Source: an uncultured Gammaproteobacteria bacterium (GTDB taxonomy: Bacteria > Pseudomonadota > Gammaproteobacteria > Steroidobacterales > XN24). Taken from it: DNA of 64,000 nucleotides. The notes beneath the pieces are model-generated. The model was not told the DNA's origin. It saw only the letters and a program-made list of their open reading frames with translations, and made no database searches. The first letter of the stretch is position 1. The number at the start of each line of letters is the position of its first letter. The stretch spans positions 59,314 to 123,313 of the forward strand of contig CAMYOC010000010.1 in assembly GCA_947259915.1 (NCBI GenBank), given 5' to 3'. Below are positions 57,508-64,000 of this stretch, in pieces. Both the position numbers and the translations under genes were made by a program.

Positions 57508-58164
57508 TCAGGGCTGAGACAGGCCTTCGCGGATAGCGAAACGCGCGAGCTGCACGCGGTCGTGGATGTCGAGCTTCTCCATTACGTGGTCGCAATGCTT
57601 CTCGACGGTCTTGACCGAGATATCCATCAGCCGGGCGATACTCTTCTTTGGCAGACCCTGAGCCAGATGACCAAGCACTTCGACCTCTCGCTGGGTCAGC
57701 AATCGCAGCCGCGTCAGATGATCGCGTCCCAGGTGAGCCCCATGCTCGTCGATGACGATACGCTCGCTGACCGAGCTGGAGAAATGCGTCGCGCCACGTG
57801 CCACCGCACGAATAGCGTCGATCAGCCGCGCCGTGGGTTCATCCTTGGTCAGATAGCCGGCCGCCTCAACCTCAAGCGCCTGCTCGATATACTGATCCGT
57901 CAGATGCGCACTCAAGAACACCACGCGCGCCGACGGGTGCAATTTACGGATCTCTGCCGCCACCTCGAACACGGATCGCCCGGGCATGTCGATGTCCAGG
58001 ACCAGCACATCCGGCGCGCAATCCCTGGCTGCTTCCAGTGCTTCACCGGCATCCGCGACGCTGGCCACGACTTCGATATCGGGCTCGCTGCCGACACGCT
58101 CGGCCAGCATCTCCCGCACCAGCTCATGATCGTCTGCCAGCAGGACGGTAATAGATGGGTTCAT
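57508..58164 (-). CDS. NarL/LuxR-family response regulator
   Basis: VLLADDHELVREMLAERVG receiver, VLVLDIDMPG phosphoacceptor; LTQREVEVLGHLAQGLPKKSIARLMDISVKTVEKHCDHVMEKLDI LuxR HTH. Confidence 0.94.
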   Translation of the reverse strand: MNPSITVLLADDHELVREMLAERVGSEPDIEVVASVADAGEALEAARDCAPDVLVLDIDMPGRSVFEVAAEIRKLHPSARVVFLSAHLTDQYIEQALEVEAAGYLTKDEPTARLIDAIRAVARGATHFSSSVSERIVIDEHGAHLGRDHLTRLRLLTQREVEVLGHLAQGLPKKSIARLMDISVKTVEKHCDHVMEKLDIHDRVQLARFAIREGLSQP

Positions 58165-59993
58165 ATTACACCTGTCTTGTCAGGGTTCGCTCTGGTCATG
58201 CCGAGGGCCAGGCGCTTCAATTCGGCCACACTGACCGGCTTGTTCAACAGGAACACGGAATCATCCGCGGAGGTAGTGGCGTCGACATCATCAGAGGATC
58301 CGCCGACCAGCAGCACAGGCCCCGGGTATCCGGCTCGCCGCAGCCAGTCGACCCGATCTTCGGACCCGACACCGGGAAGGCGGGCATCGAGGACCGCCAG
58401 CACCGGATTTTCATCCGTGTTCGAAAGCTGATCCCGCAGAGCGGGACCGTCTGCCGTCGGGACCACATTGAAACCGGCCGCTTCCAGCGCCGTGCTCATG
58501 ATCTGCCTGGCATAGGGATGCTGCTCCGCCAGCAGGACCAGTCCCTGGCCGGTATCCAGCACTGTGGTGTCCGGGGACGGCAGCTCCGATATGAGGGGCG
58601 CGGGGATGGCCGGCAGGCTGATGGTAATCGTCGTGCCACGCCCGGGCGCGGAGTCGATGGCCAGCGAACCGTCGTGTTGTGCGACGATGCCGTGGGCCAT
58701 GGACAGGCCAAGACCCGTGCCCTCGCCCACCGACTTGGTGGTGAAAAACGGCTCTACCGCCCGTTCCGCGACCTCGCGGGTCATGCCACAACCGGTATCA
58801 CTGACGGCCATGGTGACGCGCGCCGAAGCGCCCGATGTGACTCGGTCTACCGCAATATGCAGACGGCCGCCGCCAGGCATGGCGTCGCAGGCGTTAACCA
58901 CCAGATTGAGCAGCACCTGCTGCAGCTGGACCGGATCGGCCAGCACCCACAGGCCGTCGGCATGATCGGCCAGGTCGGTTTGCAGTTCGACCGAAGCCGG
59001 CACCATGCGCTGGACCCAGCCGACGCCGCGGATCACCAGCTTGCCGACATCCACCGCCTGCTTCTCGGCCACCGAACGCCGCCCAAAGGTGAGCAGACCG
59101 CGGATCACGCCTTCGGCCTGGTCGGCGGCCTCTTCCACCCGGCCCAAGGCGTGGCTGGCCGGGTGATCACCCTGGATCTTCTGTCGGGCGACGGTGGCAT
59201 AACCGCGGATCGCGGTCAGCAGGTTACGGAAGTCATGAGCGATACCGCTGGCCAATCTGCCCACCGCCTCCATCTTTTGCGACTGTAGCAGCTCCGCTTC
59301 CAGCTGGCGGCGGATCCGCGACGCCTGATCCAGGGCCGCACCCCATCGGCGCAACCGACGCACCAGCGCGATCCAGATAGCCAGACTCAAAAGCAGGATC
59401 ATAAAGGCCACGCCGAGCGACTGGACTTCCCGTGCCTCCTGGATCAACAACCGTTCGTTGAGGGAACGCCGGTGATCGTCGATAAACAGCTGGGAGGCGC
59501 CCAGGAAACGTCCTTGCCAGCTCCGGTATTCCTCGCCGGACAACAGCGACAACCCTTCATTGACCTCGCCCCAATCGGCCAGCGTCTTGGCCTCGCTCTC
59601 GATACGGCTGAGCTCGCGGACAGCATCGCGGGCCTGGATCAGGGCTGCCTGGTTATAACCGGATGCGGAATTCTCGATGGTCTCCCGCAGCGCCTCCTGC
59701 AGCTTGGCCTCCACCTCGAGATGACGGGTCTTCCACGACGGATCGTGGGTCGCGATCAGCAGGATCGCGGTCGTGGCCAGCTGCTGCTGAAGCTCGGTCA
59801 TCAGGTCGCGCAGGCGATCGCTGGCGACATAAGACTCTGCAACCTCCCGACCGACTTCAAAGGTCGAGCGGACGTGCCAGGCGAGACCGACAAACATGAA
59901 CACCGTGAGGACGATCGCGCTGCCGACCCAGACCCAGGGAAAACCGCGGGCCAGCGGGTCACGATCCTGTCTGATGTCGATCGATCCGGTCAT
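58161..59993 (-). CDS. hybrid sensor histidine kinase with C-terminal receiver-like domain
   Basis: 610 aa; two TM segments flanking a ~150-aa extracytoplasmic helical region; SGIAHDFRNLLTAIRGYA H-box; DTGCGMTREVAERAVEPFFTTKSVGEGTGLGLSMAHGIV; C-terminal receiver-like GLVLLAEQHPYARQIM...LAVLDARLPG...LLNKPVS. Confidence 0.92.
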   Translation of the reverse strand: MTGSIDIRQDRDPLARGFPWVWVGSAIVLTVFMFVGLAWHVRSTFEVGREVAESYVASDRLRDLMTELQQQLATTAILLIATHDPSWKTRHLEVEAKLQEALRETIENSASGYNQAALIQARDAVRELSRIESEAKTLADWGEVNEGLSLLSGEEYRSWQGRFLGASQLFIDDHRRSLNERLLIQEAREVQSLGVAFMILLLSLAIWIALVRRLRRWGAALDQASRIRRQLEAELLQSQKMEAVGRLASGIAHDFRNLLTAIRGYATVARQKIQGDHPASHALGRVEEAADQAEGVIRGLLTFGRRSVAEKQAVDVGKLVIRGVGWVQRMVPASVELQTDLADHADGLWVLADPVQLQQVLLNLVVNACDAMPGGGRLHIAVDRVTSGASARVTMAVSDTGCGMTREVAERAVEPFFTTKSVGEGTGLGLSMAHGIVAQHDGSLAIDSAPGRGTTITISLPAIPAPLISELPSPDTTVLDTGQGLVLLAEQHPYARQIMSTALEAAGFNVVPTADGPALRDQLSNTDENPVLAVLDARLPGVGSEDRVDWLRRAGYPGPVLLVGGSSDDVDATTSADDSVFLLNKPVSVAELKRLALGMTRANPDKTGVI

Positions 59994-60169
59994 TTCGTGG
60001 TCAGCATTTCAGCGGCGCGCAACCACCCAAATGATAGCAGCACCGGCCACATCCCGATTTGATCCAGGTCCTTGTCGAGCGTTCTTTTCTGTCGACCCGT
60101 GCGTGGCACACGCGGTTGACGGGTATCATGCCGGTAACGCCAGACGGGACGAGCAATGACCGGTCGTTC

Positions 60170-61222
60170 ATGAGTGAAACACAGATCATGCCGCTGCTGG
60201 AGCAGCACTACGGGATACCGGCGCCAGCGATTTCGCCGCTCGGTCGTGGGCTGATCAACCGCACCTATCTGGTCGAACTCAGCAACGGCCAGCGCCGCGT
60301 GCTGCAGGCCGTCAACGCCATATTCCCGCCTGCGATCAACGAAGACATCGACGCGGTCACCACCTTTCTCGCCGCTCGCGGCATGACCACGCCACGGCTG
60401 GTGCGCTCACTGGCCGGGGCTGCGTGGGTGCGTTACGAGGGAGAGACCTGGCGTCTGCTCAGCTGGGTGGATGGGGTCAGCATTGACCGGCTCGAGGGTC
60501 CGGGCCAGGCCGCCGAAGCCGGTAGTCTGTTGGGCCGCTTCCATCACGTGCTGGCGGATTTCGAACACGCGTTGCATAACCCGCGGCTGGGCGTCCATGA
60601 CACCGCGAAACACTTGCGCAATCTGCGGCAGGCACTGCGGGATGGCGATCAACACCGCCACATCAGCGTCATCCGGCCGCTGGCGGAAGAGATTCTCCGG
60701 GCCTCGTCGTCACTGCCGCCGCTGCCGCCTCTCCCTGATCGTGTCGTCCATGGCGATCCCAAGATCAACAACATCCTGTTCGACGCGGCCGGGACGCGCG
60801 CACTGTGTCTGGTGGATCTGGACACGCTCGGGCGCATGCCGCTGCCACTGGAGCTCGGCGACGCGTTACGCTCCTGGTGCAACAAGGCGGGTGAAGACTC
60901 GGTCGAGGCCGCATTTTCCGAGTCCTTGTTCGAGACCGCCATCTCGGCCTATGCAAATGAAACCCGCAGCTGGTTGAGGGAAGCCGAGTGGCGGGCCATC
61001 GTCCCGGCAACCCAGACGATCTATGTGGAACTTGCGGCGCGCTTTTGTGCCGACGCGCTACAGGAGTCCTACTTCGGCTGGGACGCCGAGCGCTATGCCA
61101 GCCGCAGCGAGCACAACCTGATCCGGGCCCGCGGGCAGCTCGCCGCCTACCATGCTTGCGCCGCGAAGACCGTGATGCTCAATGCCATCGTGCAACGCAA
61201 CTTTGCCTCAGACATGGGATGA
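60170..61222 (+). CDS. phosphotransferase (APH/NahK-like kinase)
   Basis: ATG at 60170; ISPLGRGLINRTYLVELSNGQRRVLQAVNAIFPPAINEDIDAVTTFL; catalytic VVHGDPKINNILFD; CLVDLDTLG. Confidence 0.85.
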   Translation: MSETQIMPLLEQHYGIPAPAISPLGRGLINRTYLVELSNGQRRVLQAVNAIFPPAINEDIDAVTTFLAARGMTTPRLVRSLAGAAWVRYEGETWRLLSWVDGVSIDRLEGPGQAAEAGSLLGRFHHVLADFEHALHNPRLGVHDTAKHLRNLRQALRDGDQHRHISVIRPLAEEILRASSSLPPLPPLPDRVVHGDPKINNILFDAAGTRALCLVDLDTLGRMPLPLELGDALRSWCNKAGEDSVEAAFSESLFETAISAYANETRSWLREAEWRAIVPATQTIYVELAARFCADALQESYFGWDAERYASRSEHNLIRARGQLAAYHACAAKTVMLNAIVQRNFASDMG

Positions 61223-61317
61223 GGCGGACGCGGCAATGATCGTTCGATTGGCTGACCAATGGACTAATATCGTGATCCTGCCCACGTGCCTCCTGGAAAA
61301 CACTTAGCGCTGCCCGC

Positions 61318-62343
61318 ATGCCCACCAACGTTACACCCGAATACAAAAAAGCCGAACAGGCATTCCGCAAGGCCAGGGAGCCACGGGAACGCCTCGACTG
61401 TCTGCGTGAGATGCTGCGCACGATCCCCAAGCACAAGGGCACCGAGCATCTGCAGGGCGACATCAAAGGCCGCATCAAACAACTTACCGAGGAGCTGGCC
61501 GGCCCGCGCAAGGGTGGCAAACGCAGCGGTCCGAGCCATGCTGTACGTCGTGAGGGCGCGGCACAAATCGCGCTGATCGGGCCGCCAAATTCCGGCAAAT
61601 CCGCGCTACATCATCGTCTGACCGGTGCCCGCTCGGAGATCGGCGCTTATCCGTTTACGACGCAACTTCCGCAGCCCGGTATGCTGGCGTGGGAAGACGT
61701 GAATTTCCAGCTGGTGGATCTGCCGCCGGTAGCTGAAGAATTCACCGTGCCGTGGTTTGCCACACCGTTGCAGACGGCCGACGCCGCGCTGCTGGTGGTG
61801 GATCTCGCCGACCCGGCCTGCACCGATCAGCTCCGCTACGTGCTCGACTGGCTCGCCGAGCGCAGAATCCGCCTGGTGCCGGACTGGCCCGGTGCGGATC
61901 GAGCGGCGGCGTCGCCCACTGCGGACGGTGAGGATCCGTTCCGCCTCGAACTGCCGACGCTGCTGCTGGCCAACAAACGCGATCTGGACCCGGAACCCGG
62001 CGAGATCGAAGTGCTGGAGGAACTGCTCGGGATTGAATACCCGGCGATCGGCACCTCTGCCGAGACCGGCCACGGCCTGGATCGCGTCGGTCCGTTCCTG
62101 TTCCACAACCTTGGGGTGGTGAGGGTCTACACCAAAACGCCCGGCAAGGAGGCGGATATGGAGAAGCCGTTTACGGTTCGAAAAGGAGAGACCGTCATGG
62201 ACGTCGCAGCCCGCGTCCACAAGGACCTGGCCGGCTCGCTGCATTTCGCCCGTATCTGGGGCCCGTCGGTCTACGATGGCCAGCAGGTCGGTCCCGAGCA
62301 CCCGGTCGAAGACGGCGACACCGTCGAGCTGCATCTCAACTAA
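61318..62343 (+). CDS. TGS-domain GTP-binding protein (DRG/Obg-related)
   Basis: 341 aa; G1 GPPNSGKS, G3 position DLPP, G4 NKRD; C-terminal TGS-like KPFTVRKGETVMDVAARVHKDLAGSLHFARIWGPSVYDGQQVGPEHPVEDGDTVELHLN. Confidence 0.88.
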   Translation: MPTNVTPEYKKAEQAFRKAREPRERLDCLREMLRTIPKHKGTEHLQGDIKGRIKQLTEELAGPRKGGKRSGPSHAVRREGAAQIALIGPPNSGKSALHHRLTGARSEIGAYPFTTQLPQPGMLAWEDVNFQLVDLPPVAEEFTVPWFATPLQTADAALLVVDLADPACTDQLRYVLDWLAERRIRLVPDWPGADRAAASPTADGEDPFRLELPTLLLANKRDLDPEPGEIEVLEELLGIEYPAIGTSAETGHGLDRVGPFLFHNLGVVRVYTKTPGKEADMEKPFTVRKGETVMDVAARVHKDLAGSLHFARIWGPSVYDGQQVGPEHPVEDGDTVELHLN

Positions 62344-62374
62344 CGCGCACTCCGATCGACGACCAGAAGAACGA

Positions 62375-63097
62375 ATGAGAATCCACTGTCTGCAACATGC
62401 CACCTTTGACGGCCCCGCTTACCTCCCGGCGTGGGCCAGCGACCGGGGCCATGTGTTCACACCCGTCCTCGTTCCCGCCAGCGAGGCGCTGCCAGCACCG
62501 GAAGACTTCGATGCGCTGATCGTGATGGGCGGGCCCATGAGCCTGCGCGACGAGCTACTCCATCCCTGGATCAGGCAGGAACGCAAGCTGGTGGCACAGA
62601 CCATGGCCGCGGACAAGCCGGTGTTCGGCATCTGTCTCGGCGCCCAATTGATGGCCCAGATACTCGGCGCGCCGGTCACGCCGGGCCCCCACCCCGAGAT
62701 CGGCTGGTTCCCGGTACAGACCACTCCGGAGGCACGTGAGAGCTGGCTCGACGGCTGTCTGCCGGAGCGATTCCGTTCGTTCTTCTGGCACGAGGAAACC
62801 TTCGACATCCCGGCAGGCGCGATACAAATCGCGCGTAGCACGGCCTATGAAAATCAGGGCTTTGTATGGGGGCGGCATCTTGCGCTGCAATTCCATCTGG
62901 AGGTGACGCCGGAATGGGCGGCGATGCTGGTTGCCCGGGATGCGGCGCAGCTGATCGAGCATCCGTTTATCCAGCGCGCTGAAGACATCCTCGGGCAGAG
63001 CGGTGTCCTGGCCCGGGAGAACAACACTATGATGGCCGGGCTGCTCGATCGATGGGCGGCGGGTGCGAATCCCGACGATGCCGATGGCTCAGCGTAA
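62375..63097 (+). CDS. class I glutamine amidotransferase (GMP synthase GATase-like)
   Basis: ATG at 62375; DALIVMGGPMSLRDELLHPWI; GICLGAQLMAQILGAPV; LQFHLEVTPEW. Confidence 0.92.
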   Translation: MRIHCLQHATFDGPAYLPAWASDRGHVFTPVLVPASEALPAPEDFDALIVMGGPMSLRDELLHPWIRQERKLVAQTMAADKPVFGICLGAQLMAQILGAPVTPGPHPEIGWFPVQTTPEARESWLDGCLPERFRSFFWHEETFDIPAGAIQIARSTAYENQGFVWGRHLALQFHLEVTPEWAAMLVARDAAQLIEHPFIQRAEDILGQSGVLARENNTMMAGLLDRWAAGANPDDADGSA

Positions 63098-63731
63098 CCA
63101 TCGGATGCCGCGCCGGATAGGTCTTGTTGCCGGGCTCTTGCTGAGCCTGTGCGCAGGGTTTGCAGCGCCCGAGGAGCCGGCCCCCGGTCGATTCCTGGTG
63201 GCAAACCGGGGCCTTGGCGATCCGAACTTTGCCCGTTCCGTGGTGCTGCTTGTCCACCACGACGTGGAGGGGGCCATGGGCATCATCGTCAACCGCCCGA
63301 CCCGGGTCGGCACGCAGGAGGTGTTGCCGGATATCGACGCCCTGGCGGACTATCCGCTGCCGGTTTTTTTTGGCGGGCCGGTGATGGTGGAACGTCTGCT
63401 GGTGTTGATACGATCCGCCGAACCTCCGGCCGAAGCCGAACCGGTGAGCGGGGACGTCTATGTCACGGCGAGCCGGACGACCCTTCAAGCCCTCTCACCT
63501 GAAGATGCCCATCCAGAGCGGCTGCGGGTGTTCGCCGGACATGCGGGCTGGGGGCCGGGTCAGCTCGACCGCGAGATCGCGGCCGGCGGGTGGCATGTGG
63601 TGCCGGCGCAGATGGACCAGGTCTTCGGAACGCCGCAGGGACCGGATTGGCGCGATCTGCTGCCGGAGACCCGGTCGCTCAGTGTCCGCGCCGTTGTCCC
63701 GGCGTCAGATCTCCCGATCGCGGGTCACTAG
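63078..63731 (+). CDS. YqgE/AlgH family protein with N-terminal signal peptide
   Basis: GRFLVANRGLGDPNFARSVVLLVHHDVEGAMGIIVNRPT; VFFGGPVMVERLLVL; VFAGHAGWGPGQLDREIAAGGWHV; preceded by MPRRIGLVAGLLLSLCAGFAAPEE. Start could be 63078, 63084 or 63105. Confidence 0.88.
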   Translation: MPMAQRNHRMPRRIGLVAGLLLSLCAGFAAPEEPAPGRFLVANRGLGDPNFARSVVLLVHHDVEGAMGIIVNRPTRVGTQEVLPDIDALADYPLPVFFGGPVMVERLLVLIRSAEPPAEAEPVSGDVYVTASRTTLQALSPEDAHPERLRVFAGHAGWGPGQLDREIAAGGWHVVPAQMDQVFGTPQGPDWRDLLPETRSLSVRAVVPASDLPIAGH

Positions 63732-64000
63732 GGGCCAGCAGCGGCCTGTCTGATCTGATCGGCGATATCCCGGCTCAATGCCGCCACCAGCTCACTGTGG
63801 GCCGCAACGACAGCCGAGCGGTCGTCCGCGGCCGCGGCTCGGGTGTCGCTAAATTGTCCTACGTAGACCTGCGCGGTGTCGCCGCTGGGCTGGACGGTCC
63901 AACGCGAGATCAGCGTCACCGTCCCGCTCGTATCGCTGTCAAAACGCTGGACTTCAAAGCTCACCCGATAGTCCACCGCGAATACCGGCGTTTTACGGCC
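63728..64000 (-). CDS. PqiC/ABC-type transport auxiliary lipoprotein family protein, 5' end beyond window
   Basis: ...YRVSFEVQRFDSDTSGTVTLISRWTVQPSGDTAQVYVGQFSDTRAAAADDRSAVVAAHSELVAALSRDIADQIRQAA resembles the C-terminal part of PqiC-type lipoproteins; open at the window edge. Confidence 0.65.
   Translation of the reverse strand, partial: GRKTPVFAVDYRVSFEVQRFDSDTSGTVTLISRWTVQPSGDTAQVYVGQFSDTRAAAADDRSAVVAAHSELVAALSRDIADQIRQAAAGP

Noticed and set aside
57391-58431. 346-aa plus-strand ORF
   Set aside because: Antisense to the response regulator and kinase C-terminus; shadow ORF.
58155-59288. 377-aa plus-strand ORF
   Set aside because: Antisense to the sensor kinase gene; shadow ORF.
60106-60121. 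TGGCACACGCGGTTGA as a sigma-54 promoter for the kinase gene
   Set aside because: Spacing gives GG-N10-TG, not GG-N10-GC, so the essential -12 element is missing.
1-64000. CRISPR arrays, tRNA/rRNA genes, transposases, phage or defence islands
   Set aside because: No regularly spaced repeats, T-loop-like tRNA signatures, or recognisable mobile or defence proteins seen by eye; tRNAscan-SE and a CRISPR finder would be decisive.

Overview
This 64 kb, high-GC window reads like ordinary chromosome of a gammaproteobacterium; the taxon is inferred from gene content only. I see no rRNA, tRNA, CRISPR array, transposase, integrase or phage gene. Blocks from left to right: (1) a HAD phosphatase fragment, then a tyrosine/homogentisate catabolic operon (maiA, fah, hmgA, hppD, minus strand) facing a MarR regulator, with tryptophan 2,3-dioxygenase nearby; (2) 2-oxoacid dehydrogenase E1a/E1b/E2 and a 1608-aa NAD-glutamate dehydrogenase; (3) a NYN-domain protein with a probable LOTUS/OST-HTH tail, phosphoglycerate mutase, a glycosyltransferase and a patatin-like protein; (4) a beta-oxidation block (a broken crotonase, CoA-transferase/racemase, acyl-CoA dehydrogenase, crotonase, FadB-like, thiolase) plus a membrane-anchored alpha/beta hydrolase; (5) murI, tyrA, a methyltransferase, a HerA-like ATPase and a TorF-type porin; (6) a ~19 kb polyamine/beta-alanine island (mmsA, ald, two class III aminotransferases, PuuR-like regulator, aldehyde dehydrogenase, aguA, aguB, puuB, two PuuA-like ligases, puuD and a four-gene ABC transporter); (7) an epimerase, a small ORF, thrC, thrA, a two-component system, a NahK/APH-like kinase, a TGS-domain GTPase, a glutamine amidotransferase, a YqgE/AlgH protein with a signal peptide and a PqiC-like fragment. 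I did not find an obviously new multi-gene system. The best leads are the crotonase split by a ~58-nt internal loss, the polyamine island with candidate operators, a MarR operator overlapping the hppD -10 box, the thr locus lacking thrB, the NYN-LOTUS protein, the TGS GTPase and the exported YqgE paralogue. All family names come from reading the translations by eye; no database search was run.
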